Part shown: positions 18,534 through 26,009 of the stretch, in pieces
Layout: each line of letters opens with the position of its first letter
How positions within the stretch are numbered: the first letter of the stretch is position 1
Source of the DNA: a virus
DNA length: 64,000 nt
Direction: 5' to 3' (one strand)
Virus record (IMG/VR): IMGVR_UViG_3300032223_001001
Span: 17,778-81,777 of that record
Translations under genes and position numbers: made by a program
Notes under the pieces: model-generated
The model's input: the letters and a program-made list of their open reading frames with translations, nothing else
Told to the model about the DNA's origin: nothing
The model's database searches: none

Positions 18534-19128
18534 CTTTAATAAAGTCTTTAATTTTATTTTTATACGTTCTTAAACCATATAATCTAGATGAAAAAACATG
18601 AATGATACTCATTAAATCATTAACCATTTCTTCTTGCGGTGATACCTTTTCATCATTAATAACAATTAATTCAACATTGTTTTCAATACATAATTCCTCG
18701 ATTAATTCAAAACCAAAACGAACTAATCTATCTTTGTGAGCTATAATTAGTTTTTTAATTTTATTTTTGGTTATTTCATTAACCAATTTAATAAAATTTT
18801 TTCTTTTATAATTTAATCCAGAACCAATATCACTATAAACTTCATCAATATGGATTTGGTTATTCAAACAATATTCTTCAATAAAACTTATTTGTGATTT
18901 AAGATCATCTTTTTGATTAAATGACGATACACGACAATATATAATTGTTTGTTTTTCATCAACAATTGAACTTTGGTTATTGATAAATTCCAAATATTGT
19001 TCGTGTGAATATTGTTTACGACCTTTTGGTGTGTACATGACTGGTTTGTAAATACCTTCGTTATCCCAACGCTGTAGAGTACGAACGTGTTTATTAATTA
19101 ATTTAGCAAATTTACCAATAGAATACAT
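18520..19128 (-). CDS. tnpA: IS607 serine recombinase TnpA
   Basis: The 202-residue protein has a MerR-type helix-turn-helix (YSIGKFAKLINKHVRTLQRW, residues 2-21) followed by a resolvase-type catalytic domain: YCRVSSFNQKDDLKSQ with the catalytic Ser, DIGSGLNYKR, and HKDRLVRFGFELIEELC. The MerR-resolvase fusion is the hallmark of IS607. It catalyses integration and excision. Sense TATTTATATATAAAG lies 20 bases upstream. The short TnpA here looks intact. Confidence 0.92.
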   Translation of the reverse strand: MYSIGKFAKLINKHVRTLQRWDNEGIYKPVMYTPKGRKQYSHEQYLEFINNQSSIVDEKQTIIYCRVSSFNQKDDLKSQISFIEEYCLNNQIHIDEVYSDIGSGLNYKRKNFIKLVNEITKNKIKKLIIAHKDRLVRFGFELIEELCIENNVELIVINDEKVSPQEEMVNDLMSIIHVFSSRLYGLRTYKNKIKDFIKDEKS

Positions 19129-19224
19129 AAATAATAGTTCTTTATATATAAATATACGTTAATTACAAAAAGTCATCAAAAGATTATAAAAAGTTATAAA
19201 AAATTATGTTTTAGTTAACTATTG

Positions 19225-19548
19225 TTAACTCCTTACTAATTGACACCCCTTACATGTAGTATTACCAACGTAAAATGAATCAATGGGTTTTACTACTTCA
19301 CACACCCTACACGTTCTTTCAGTTAACCCTTCCAATGGACTTTTATATTCTCTACCAAATAAGGGGTTTAGTTCACCTTTTCTATTACAAGACGAACATA
19401 ACCCAAACCTTTCACCTCCTTTTTTTTCAGCCCTATCATGCGTTCTTCTTATACCATAAGTGATTACTTTATTACACTCAGTGCAATTAATATAACAAGG
19501 GGTGTCAGATCGTTTAGCTTCTTTACAATGGCATCTGTTTTCCTCCAT
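19225..19548 (-). CDS. Zinc-finger/NUMOD3-type front fragment of an HNH homing protein
   Basis: About 107 residues from ATG 19548 (a TTG lies two codons upstream). Two Cys pairs (CTEC...CSSC) are followed by GELNPLFGREYKSPL, a NUMOD3-like DNA-binding motif, and then RTCRVCEVVKPIDSFYVGN with a CxxC-x-CxxC knuckle like that opening the HNH protein at 59314. It stops soon after, next to IS607 element 1, and has no HNH core. The HNH core remnant lies at the other side of the element, but about 100 residues are missing between them. It could be the broken front of that gene or a separate protein. Confidence 0.6.
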   Translation of the reverse strand: MEENRCHCKEAKRSDTPCYINCTECNKVITYGIRRTHDRAEKKGGERFGLCSSCNRKGELNPLFGREYKSPLEGLTERTCRVCEVVKPIDSFYVGNTTCKGCQLVRS

Positions 19549-19690
19549 TTTCAATATAATCTTTTAACAGTTTATTAACTAGGGAAGAAATGTTGATTGC
19601 TCTATCCTTAAAATAACCAGGTAGTTCGGGATCAATTGAAATCCCAATTTTAACCTTTTTTTTCTCGTCGTCAATTTTTTTTCTTCCCAT
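19523..19690 (-). CDS. Ribbon-helix-helix regulator paired with an HNH gene
   Basis: A 55-residue ORF (MGRKKIDDEKKKVKIGISID... then LVNKLLKDYIENGG) has the RHH pattern: a short beta strand (KVKIGISID) followed by two helices. It overlaps the start of the HNH-related frame by about 26 bases. A close counterpart (MGRPKKEEQDKKIKIGICLD) occupies the same place before the intact HNH gene at 59.3 kb. An autoregulatory DNA-binding role is inferred. TATTTAT-type sequence lies 7 bases upstream. Confidence 0.75.
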   Translation of the reverse strand: MGRKKIDDEKKKVKIGISIDPELPGYFKDRAINISSLVNKLLKDYIENGGKQMPL

Positions 19691-19696
19691 ATATTA

Positions 19697-19703
19697 ATAA
19701 ATA
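19697..19703 (-). promoter_or_regulatory. TATTTAT element before RHH gene 1
   Basis: Sense strand GACTATTTATTAATATATGGG. The ATG is 7 bases after the box, so a transcript would have almost no leader. This is one of the strongest examples of the pattern. Confidence 0.5.
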
Positions 19704-19742
19704 GTCTAAAGTTTAGTAAAAGTATAAAAATTATGATTTTTT

Positions 19743-20732
19743 TTAATCTTCGTCAGAATCCATTGAAGGTGATTCGGTTAATGTAAAATCTAATCCACCC
19801 ATTTTTTCAACCCAGTAGCTAGCATATTCTTCTTTATACTTATCCAACGCTTCTTTTGTATCTGGAATATAACCATTATGAACCGCAATTAGTTTAGAGT
19901 CCTTGAAACCTAGACCATTTACGTGATTTTTAAGTATAGATACTTTTGTCCTAATAGCAAATGATATTTTTCTTTTATTTTTAGTCGCATCAATATGATT
20001 AATACCCGCCTTTTTTTGGTTTCCAAATAAAAATACTAACGACGCAGCTAACCATATCGCATTACCACCTTTACTTTTTATTTCAGGTTGCCCCATAGGT
20101 GAATCTGGGAGTTCTACCCACGGTTGAGCTATTACAACAAATGTATTATAGTATGGGAAGTCTTCTTTTTTAGACTTTGTAATACGTGAATGTATCCCCA
20201 TCCCTATTTTATCAGCTAAAACCTTAGCATTGTGCATTCCCCCACCTTTACCATCAAAAGTCATCTGGCAGGGGATGGATCCGATTGAGTCCCATAGGAA
20301 TAGTAGGTTATAAGGTATATCCCCTTTTTCTTGAGCGTCAAGGATATCATTTATAAAATCTGTTGCTTGTTCAATATAATCAAACGAGTCATTAAAAATA
20401 AACTGACCATCCCATTCCCCATTTTCATTCTGTTGAGCTTGTAAACCTAACTCAACAGCATGCCGCCAGGACCATTTCTTTTCGGTTATTATAAACACCG
20501 GTAAATGACCTTTTCTTTGAGCATCAGCCGCAGCTAAAACCATCGCAGTCGATTTTCCTGCGTTGCTGTGCCCTAACATCATTGATATCCCCCCCATTAC
20601 AGGACCGGGTATTCCACACGCTTCATGGAATGCTTCACCGCAGTAATAATAGTCTTCCGCTTTATATTTTGTTTTTGTAGAATATTTGGATTTTATCGCA
20701 TCCAATGATATTTCTTTTTTCTTTAATGCCAT
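19743..20732 (-). CDS. uvsX: RecA/UvsX-type recombinase
   Basis: The 329-residue protein has Walker A at residues 54-61 (GHSNAGKS), a strand ending ITEKKWSWR and Walker B at 143-148 (LLFLWD), then IAQPWVELPDSPMGQPEIKSKGGNAIW, which corresponds to loop L2. It ends in an acidic tail (SMDSDED). T4 UvsX is about 390 residues; this is shorter at the N-terminus. The family catalyses strand exchange and recombination-dependent replication. It sits alone between two mobile elements, which is unusual for a core gene. Confidence 0.9.
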   Translation of the reverse strand: MALKKKEISLDAIKSKYSTKTKYKAEDYYYCGEAFHEACGIPGPVMGGISMMLGHSNAGKSTAMVLAAADAQRKGHLPVFIITEKKWSWRHAVELGLQAQQNENGEWDGQFIFNDSFDYIEQATDFINDILDAQEKGDIPYNLLFLWDSIGSIPCQMTFDGKGGGMHNAKVLADKIGMGIHSRITKSKKEDFPYYNTFVVIAQPWVELPDSPMGQPEIKSKGGNAIWLAASLVFLFGNQKKAGINHIDATKNKRKISFAIRTKVSILKNHVNGLGFKDSKLIAVHNGYIPDTKEALDKYKEEYASYWVEKMGGLDFTLTESPSMDSDED

Positions 20733-20737
20733 ATAAA

Positions 20738-21059
20738 TTAAATTAATTGTTTATAGTAATTATCGTTAAATTTGGGTGATAAATCAATGATTCCTTGGTT
20801 TTTCTCAACAAGTTTATTGTTGTTTAATAAGGAAGTCCGCGGTAGACACATTTTTTCCGTGAATATACCAAATAACATTTTCAGTATTATCCACTTCACC
20901 AATTTTACAATTATCACACCAAACATCCCTCCACATATTATCTTCAAAACCATAAGTTGTATTAAGGTCTTTTATTAATTTCAATGCTTTTAGATTGAAC
21001 GCAAAAGTACTCGGCATCTTAAAATCACAATTTTCTGGGTTAGCCCCGATAAAATAAAC
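20738..21059 (-). pseudogene. Glycosyltransferase C-terminal fragment
   Basis: In frame with the ATG at 21017, the open stretch upstream reads VYFIGANPENCDFKMPSTFA, then NLKALKLIKDLNTTYGFEDNMWRDVWCDNCKIGE. It has no start of its own and an in-frame stop upstream. It continues the glycosyltransferase begun at 23726, the two parts being separated by IS607 element 2. A +1-type frame change near 20812 joins the stop (LIKQQ) to a second good-looking segment, LVEKNQGIIDLSPKFNDNYY, ending at 20738. That suggests further decay. Confidence 0.72.
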
Positions 21060-21060
21060 T

Positions 21061-21170
21061 TATTCAAAATTAAACATTTTGTTTTAATTTACTTCTACCC
21101 ACAAAAATGGGCTTCGCTCCTGTCACCAGGTCTTGGCCGTTTCGGTTTGAATCTTTTGAATTCACATTAT
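21061..21170 (-). ncRNA. Candidate omega/guide RNA end of IS607 element 2
   Basis: The last codons of tnpB carry hairpin-forming DNA (CCTGGTGACAGG; GCCCATTTTTGTGGGT), typical of RNA-overlapping TnpB ends. The guide would be read from the interrupted gene. By-eye folding only. Confidence 0.4.
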
Positions 21171-22617
21171 CCAACTGCCGTTTTTCAATTATTGCTCTAA
21201 CTTTTTTAGGATTCATTTTCAAGATAATTTCGTTATCATGACCACGACCCAAAATCATTTTAGCCGCATTATAACCGGATGGTACACCCTTGTTTGAACA
21301 ATGTTCATTTAAACAATAAAATAGATCATTCTTGCGTTCACCGAAGTGGTCACACGAACAACATACTTGTGATGTATATGCCGGATTTATTTCTTTTTTC
21401 TCAATAGAGTTTACGTTAAATTTGTAGTCCATACGTTCTCGAACCAAACCTTTTGTCCAAGTAGTTAACAATAATTTAACTTTTTTATTATATTTCTTAC
21501 CACCTTTAGATTGAAATGTTAAGTCCTCAATAAAAACCAATGTTGGTTTTTCTTCATCAATAAATTTATTGATTGCTGAATTTGTTATTTTCCTAACTTC
21601 TTCCTTAAGTGAATTTTGTTTTTTATTATATTTCTTTTTTCCTAAATTAAATTTATTTATATTATTAATTTTTTGTTGACAAGTTTTAATTTCTTCAGGA
21701 TTGTTTGAATTTTTTATTGTATTTTTTAATTCTTTAATTAAAACATGGTATGGTTGTCTTTTTTTGTTTTTTTCGGAAAAATGATTAGTATATGTTGTTA
21801 ATATTTTATTTAATCCTTCACCATATGAATTTTCAGATGAAGTGTCCAAGACATTTATAAAGTTTTTATCAACACCAATTTCATTTACATTAAATGTATT
21901 TTCTTTAACTTTAGGTTCAATTGTTTTATGTATTGAAAAAATATTTCTATCTGGATTATATTTAATTATTAAATTTCCTGTAAATCTATCTTTAGTGTTA
22001 ATCTTAATCGGAATTCGTTGACCTTTAACCAGACCCATAATTAAAAGATAATCACCTTTATAACTATACATTTCGTTATCAATCATCATTGACATACTTT
22101 TTTGTCTAGGTATTTCAGATTTTTTATTCCGTATAATTCTAGATAAAAACTTGTTTAGTTTTATTTTATCTAGATCGTCAAACTTCTTATCCAGTCCATT
22201 AACTGGTAAACAATTTAATACTTGATACAATAACGTATCACTTTTTAATATTGTGAATAAATAATGTTTTTCAACATCATTAAAATTTTCATTTTTAGAA
22301 ATTAATGGTCTTATTTTATTTTTAAGATTAGACCAATTAGATTTTATGTTCGGTATAGCACTTTCAATACTATTACGTACAAATCTTCTGTTTATTGACC
22401 AATCATCAATGAAACCCGAATTAGTCCATTCATTTCGAATATATTTTCTTGAATTTTTAATCAATAAAATTGACCCTACACCAGAATATCTAGAAAAGAT
22501 ATAATTCTTAACATTCACACATTTACCCATAATGAACAATAGTTCGTCAAGAAGATTTTTATCCTCAATAACACCATATTGTTTAACGGTTTTTTGATAT
22601 GTTGAATTATTTATCAT
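21070..22617 (-). CDS. tnpB: Long TnpB-family protein lacking the last RuvC Asp
   Basis: The 515-residue TnpB relative is longer than most. RuvC-I Asp250 (GVDKNF) and RuvC-II Glu364 (VFIEDL) are present, and the zinc ribbon is visible (Cys419, Cys422, Cys435, Cys440). The third motif reads PSGYNAAKMI: the expected Asp two residues before Asn is Gly448. Loss of this residue should abolish cleavage by a standard RuvC site. It may therefore be a nuclease-dead derivative, or use another residue. The C-terminal tail probably overlaps its own guide RNA. It is only distantly similar to the first TnpB, so the two elements arrived separately. Confidence 0.86.
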   Translation of the reverse strand: MINNSTYQKTVKQYGVIEDKNLLDELLFIMGKCVNVKNYIFSRYSGVGSILLIKNSRKYIRNEWTNSGFIDDWSINRRFVRNSIESAIPNIKSNWSNLKNKIRPLISKNENFNDVEKHYLFTILKSDTLLYQVLNCLPVNGLDKKFDDLDKIKLNKFLSRIIRNKKSEIPRQKSMSMMIDNEMYSYKGDYLLIMGLVKGQRIPIKINTKDRFTGNLIIKYNPDRNIFSIHKTIEPKVKENTFNVNEIGVDKNFINVLDTSSENSYGEGLNKILTTYTNHFSEKNKKRQPYHVLIKELKNTIKNSNNPEEIKTCQQKINNINKFNLGKKKYNKKQNSLKEEVRKITNSAINKFIDEEKPTLVFIEDLTFQSKGGKKYNKKVKLLLTTWTKGLVRERMDYKFNVNSIEKKEINPAYTSQVCCSCDHFGERKNDLFYCLNEHCSNKGVPSGYNAAKMILGRGHDNEIILKMNPKKVRAIIEKRQLDNVNSKDSNRNGQDLVTGAKPIFVGRSKLKQNV

Positions 22618-23209
22618 CTAATATCTGTTTAATTTTATCAATTGAATTTTTATTTTGATGACTTCTACTACCATATAATTTTGATGAAAACACAGTGATA
22701 ATTTCAACAACATCATTCACAAATTCAGATTGACTATCTAAATGATGGTTATCGTTAATTATTTCAATTTCAACATTCTTCAATTCACACAAAAAATAAA
22801 TTAATTCATAACCAAAACGAATTAAACGATCTCTATTAGTTAACACAATTCGTTCAACTTCATTATTATCAATCATTTTGATTAATTCTAACAAACCTTT
22901 TTTCTTGTAGTTAATGCCAGATCCAAAATCTTGGATTAATGTGAAATTATATCCTTTAGACGAACAATAAAGACTTAACATTTCAACTTGTCGTTCCAAG
23001 TCTTTATTCTGTCCTCGAGTACTAACTCTAGCGTACGCTATTGTTTTTCTTGTGTTGGTTTGATTTAAGTTTTTTATGAATTGATTTTCATCATATCGTC
23101 TATGACCACCTTCGGTTCTAAAAGAAGTTATTTTTCCTTCACGTTCCCATCTACGCAGTGTACCTGCGGCAATATTTAATTTTTTTGATAATTGTGAAAT
23201 CGTTAACAT
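22607..23209 (-). CDS. tnpA: IS607 serine recombinase TnpA, second copy
   Basis: The 200-residue protein has a MerR-type N-terminus (LTISQLSKKLNIAAGTLRRWE) and a resolvase domain: YARVSTRGQNKDLERQ with the catalytic Ser, DFGSGINYKKKG, and NRDRLIRFGYELIYFLC. It is the same family as the copy at 19128 but clearly divergent. Overlap with tnpB gives a coupled two-gene element. The recombinase looks intact, so the element may still move. Confidence 0.92.
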   Translation of the reverse strand: MLTISQLSKKLNIAAGTLRRWEREGKITSFRTEGGHRRYDENQFIKNLNQTNTRKTIAYARVSTRGQNKDLERQVEMLSLYCSSKGYNFTLIQDFGSGINYKKKGLLELIKMIDNNEVERIVLTNRDRLIRFGYELIYFLCELKNVEIEIINDNHHLDSQSEFVNDVVEIITVFSSKLYGSRSHQNKNSIDKIKQILDDK

Positions 23210-23273
23210 ATTATAACTTCTTTATTATAAATATAACTAAAGTTTAGAAAAGTTCAAGTTTATCTAAAAAAAA

Positions 23274-23726
23274 TTAATTTTTTATTGACTGTTTAAACCC
23301 CAAATTATTATAATCACCGGTTCTAAATAAATTACCATTAAGTTGATATTTCATTTTTGATGAAATCACATCAACATCATTTTCTTCAAAATATTTAACG
23401 ATGGTCATTATATAATCCTTTTTATATATTTCATCATCATCAATCTTGACAAAAATGTCATATTCATCATAATTATTAACCGCAAAAATAGCGTTCATAT
23501 GATTATTATGTTGGTGTTGGTTAGGTGTAAATATTACTGAATTCTTATCACTTTTTAAGTCATCAAAAATTTTAACCATATCAATTTCTCTATTCACAAC
23601 TTGATTAATTGTTATATTAACCGAATGAAATATATTTTGGTATGTTTGATTTGTTATATCTTGTATACAACTTCTTAACATTTTTAATCTACCCAAGCTT
23701 GGTGTAAAACATAATATTTTTTTCAT
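23274..23726 (-). pseudogene. Glycosyltransferase N-terminal fragment
   Basis: The ATG at 23726 opens MKKILCFTPSLGRLKMLRSC, and FVKIDDDEIYKKDYI carries the Asp-x-Asp motif for nucleotide-sugar binding in GT-A glycosyltransferases. The frame ends in sequence of the IS607 element (GFKQSIKN), and the rest lies at 20738-21059. Such phage enzymes usually modify DNA bases or virion surfaces. Here the gene is interrupted, so it is probably inactive unless the element excises. Confidence 0.82.
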
Positions 23727-23747
23727 TTTCTATTAAAAATAAAAAAA

Positions 23748-23775
23748 GGGTAGTGATTGTAAATAACCACTACCC
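23748..23775. terminator. Terminator between gp32 and the glycosyltransferase
   Basis: An 8-bp stem (GGGTAGTG / CACTACCC) with a 12-base loop, preceded by an A run and followed by AT-rich sequence. It lies about 25 bases downstream of the gp32 stop. Confidence 0.75.
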
Positions 23776-23800
23776 TCTATAAGGGTCTTTTTTTTAATTG

Positions 23801-24664
23801 TTAGAATGGAAGATCTTCATCTACCTCAGCGTTTGCTTGAGGGTCTTCGTATGTAGTTGTAGTTTGAGTTTTTGTTCCACCTATTACCACTTCACCTTCT
23901 GTTGAGTCACCATATACCATTTTACCTAATGCTGAATCCCATCTTGGAGTTTCACCTCTAGCGATAGCTTCAAGGTATTCAACTGGTTTTTTGGAGTATA
24001 CGTCTCTCCACGTTGTGGTATCTGTTGCCCAGGTTGTTGCTTGTTCTTTATCATCATGTAAAGGTGCTGGGTCTTCGTACATTACTGTTTGAATAATTGT
24101 ATATTCACTTCCTTTTGGTGATTTCGCCATTGCTAGTTCAAGGATAATATCTCTACCATTGTCTGGGTTTGTGATATCACCTTTAGATCTAAATAAAGGA
24201 ATGATTTTATCCAATACACCTTCATTTTTGTAGTTGTGTTTGAATCTCCAGAATTTTGGACCATCTTGTTCATTATCTCTATCGATAACTTTAACAACAT
24301 AAAATTTTCTTGTTCTATATTGGTCCGCTAATTTCTTGTCAGATTCTTTACCAGTTGATCTTAAGTCATCATATACTTCTGTTAATGGTGAACGTTCTCC
24401 ATCATTTTTGTCTGGGTCATAGAATTTTGTTGTTTTTCCATCGATATATATTTCGTGGAACCACGCTTCTTTGAATGGTGAAGATCCGTCATCTGTTGGA
24501 AGGATTCTCAATCTTCGTTGTCCTTGTTTTTCACCTTTTGGTAATACTGCCGCGAAATATCGCTTTAGTCTGTCCTCCTGACTAATTTTAGGAGTTGATG
24601 AATTTTTTTGTTGTGCTTGCTCGTATTGGTTTAATACTGCATCTAATACATTGTTCGTCGCCAT
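23801..24664 (-). CDS. gp32: gp32-type ssDNA-binding protein with an SSB-like acidic tip
   Basis: The 287-residue protein has the OB-type core seen in phage gp32 relatives: RLRILPTDDGSSPFKEAWFHEIY, DGPKFWRFKHNYKN, and ILELAMAKSPKGSEYTIIQTVMYEDPAPL. Unlike T4 gp32 it has no zinc Cys cluster. The tail ends NAEVDEDLPF, which resembles the acidic C-terminal tip of bacterial SSB (DDDIPF) used to recruit partners. T4 gp32 is 301 residues. It coats single strands at the fork and works with UvsX and the polymerase. It is bracketed by terminators, so it is probably its own unit. Confidence 0.85.
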   Translation of the reverse strand: MATNNVLDAVLNQYEQAQQKNSSTPKISQEDRLKRYFAAVLPKGEKQGQRRLRILPTDDGSSPFKEAWFHEIYIDGKTTKFYDPDKNDGERSPLTEVYDDLRSTGKESDKKLADQYRTRKFYVVKVIDRDNEQDGPKFWRFKHNYKNEGVLDKIIPLFRSKGDITNPDNGRDIILELAMAKSPKGSEYTIIQTVMYEDPAPLHDDKEQATTWATDTTTWRDVYSKKPVEYLEAIARGETPRWDSALGKMVYGDSTEGEVVIGGTKTQTTTTYEDPQANAEVDEDLPF

Positions 24665-24740
24665 TTTGTGTATAAATTAAATTGTTATAAGTTAAGTATA
24701 GGTTCAAAATATTTAATTGTCAAATAAAATCTTAAAATAA

Positions 24741-24766
24741 AAATGGGATCATTTCTAATCCCATTT
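24741..24766 (-). terminator. Terminator after the coiled-coil gene
   Basis: A 9-bp stem (AAATGGGAT / ATCCCATTT) with an 8-base loop, 26 bases after the stop at 24793. It lies upstream of gp32. Confidence 0.65.
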
Positions 24767-24792
24767 CGTGAAATTTCATTTCCACCTTTTCC

Positions 24793-25437
24793 TTATATTT
24801 TTGTAAAACCAGATTTGTCTTTATTTTCGTCGTCGTAGTTTCTGAATGATTTTTTAATTTCGTGTGGTGAAAAATCTTCCACTTCATCTTTTGTTAAAAT
24901 ATATTCATCTTTTCCTTGTTGTTCAAACTTATCTTGATTGTCACTAAAGAAGTCGGATAGTTTTTGACTATATGGTCCTGAATCCAATGATCTTAATTGA
25001 AGTTTTTCTTCTGGTGATTTTTCTCTATATTTTTCAAGTTTTGCTTCAAGATCGTTTAATTTATTAACGATTGTATCCATATCACCCAATCTGTTTTCAA
25101 GATCTGTTAAATGACTAAATAATTGTTGGAAATATTCTTCTTGTTTTTCTTCAACATTCTTTTGTGATTTCACTAAGTCCGTTATTTCCAATTCTTCTTT
25201 TTTTGATTCTTCTTCACCAACTTTTTCAACTTCCGGATCTTGTGCTACATCCACTGGTTGTGGTGCTGGTGGAGTTGTTGGTGCAACTTCTGGTTGTGGC
25301 ATTGCATCCATTGGTGGTAGCTCCGCCATTGGGTCTTCCGCTGGTGGTGGTGGTAATTGAGCTTCTTGTTCCATAACATATTGATTAATGGAGTTGAATC
25401 TCGCAACTTCTTCTAATATTTTTCTATCGATTCCCAT
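24793..25437 (-). CDS. Pro-rich, coiled-coil protein of unknown function
   Basis: The 214-residue product begins MGIDRKILEEVARFNSINQY, then a low-complexity stretch (LPPPPAEDPMAELPPMDAMP) with many Pro and Asp/Glu. Residues about 85-145 form a strongly charged coiled coil (KNVEEKQEEYFQQLFSHLTD, then LNDLEAKLEKYREKSPEEK), and a charged tail follows. It is acidic and soluble, with no membrane segment. Composition fits a scaffold or core-type protein, but no family is recognised. It starts 1 base after the stop of the small gene at 25439. Confidence 0.75.
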   Translation of the reverse strand: MGIDRKILEEVARFNSINQYVMEQEAQLPPPPAEDPMAELPPMDAMPQPEVAPTTPPAPQPVDVAQDPEVEKVGEEESKKEELEITDLVKSQKNVEEKQEEYFQQLFSHLTDLENRLGDMDTIVNKLNDLEAKLEKYREKSPEEKLQLRSLDSGPYSQKLSDFFSDNQDKFEQQGKDEYILTKDEVEDFSPHEIKKSFRNYDDENKDKSGFTKI

Positions 25438-25438
25438 A

Positions 25439-25663
25439 TTATCCGTTTAATAATTGTTTAACTCCTGTATTTGTTTCAACCTGAATTCGTTTATTTGTGT
25501 TGATTGTATTATCAACTCGTTCAATTAATCCGTCTCGCATTCTTATTGTATAACAACTTCCTGTGTCTAGATCACAAACTTCCTTGAGTCCATTTCCTGC
25601 GTCTTTTTCTGAGTATCTTGTTGGTTTTCCAAGATAATTCTCTAATATCGTTTTTGTATTCAT
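25439..25663 (-). CDS. Small unknown protein (74 aa)
   Basis: The product begins MNTKTILENYLGKPTRYSEK and contains KEVCDLDTGSCYTIRMRDGLIE, a compact beta-type segment with two Cys. No known motif. It is cotranscribed with the coiled-coil gene. The leader has TATATTTATATATAAAGGG with a weak Shine-Dalgarno (AAAGGG) ten bases before ATG. Confidence 0.7.
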   Translation of the reverse strand: MNTKTILENYLGKPTRYSEKDAGNGLKEVCDLDTGSCYTIRMRDGLIERVDNTINTNKRIQVETNTGVKQLLNG

Positions 25664-25724
25664 AATAATCCCTTTATATATATATAAATATATGATATAA
25701 TGAAAAAAATCAATGTAAAATAAA

Positions 25725-25750
25725 AACCCCCCATTTTATTATGGAGGGTT
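25725..25750. terminator. Terminator, same stem as at 62.4 kb
   Basis: The stem AACCCCCCAT / ATGGAGGGTT (one mismatch) closes a TTTATT loop and separates two small genes. The stem-loop with AT flanks is nearly identical to the one at 62.41 kb. Confidence 0.75.
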
Positions 25751-25769
25751 TGAATTGTTTTTTTAATTT

Positions 25770-25988
25770 TTATAGTGGTAATTCACTTACAACTGGGTTG
25801 TAAGGTATAAGTGGTAATTCGTGGATCCACTCAACCATACCTTGGTGTGTGCATCCGTTTACTTCCTCTACGGAAATAAACCAGCTTCCGTCAGCGTCTT
25901 GAGTTGGGTTGAAATATTGAACTCCGTCCCATGTTTGACCTACCAATAGGTCTTTTTGTTCGATTGTTAATTTGTATACGTTTTCCAT
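25770..25988 (-). CDS. Small unknown protein next to the adhesin (72 aa)
   Basis: The 72-residue protein (MENVYKLTIEQKDLLVGQTW, then YFNPTQDADGSWFISVEEVNGC) lies 21 bases downstream of the LamG-like adhesin gene and 20 bases before a terminator. It has a beta-rich pattern with no motif. Position suggests a tail-fibre accessory protein (chaperone or tip), which is inference. Confidence 0.68.
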   Translation of the reverse strand: MENVYKLTIEQKDLLVGQTWDGVQYFNPTQDADGSWFISVEEVNGCTHQGMVEWIHELPLIPYNPVVSELPL

Positions 25989-26009
25989 GTGTTGTTTAAT
26001 GAGTTAAGG

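Larger units (their letters stand above)
17304..19222 (-). mobile_element. IS607-type element 1 (serine recombinase + TnpB)
   Basis: The two genes tnpA and tnpB overlap and are flanked by HNH-related fragments on both sides. IS607 elements have no terminal inverted repeats or target duplications, so the ends are approximate. On the right, hairpins follow the tnpB stop up to about 17.30 kb. On the left, AACTTTTTAT-type repeats lie between 19.13 and 19.22 kb. Confidence 0.75.
21060..23285 (-). mobile_element. IS607-type element 2 inserted in a glycosyltransferase gene
   Basis: The tnpA (23209) and tnpB (22617) overlap by 11 bases. The element splits a glycosyltransferase gene: the N-part ends near 23285 and the C-part resumes near 21059. 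Exact ends cannot be fixed because IS607 leaves no duplication. Repeated AAACTT-type sequence lies at the left end (23.22-23.27 kb). Confidence 0.8.

Noticed and set aside
20738-20953. Separate small gene next to uvsX
   Set aside because: Its useful part reads as the frame-shifted end of the interrupted glycosyltransferase, and the rest is shadow.
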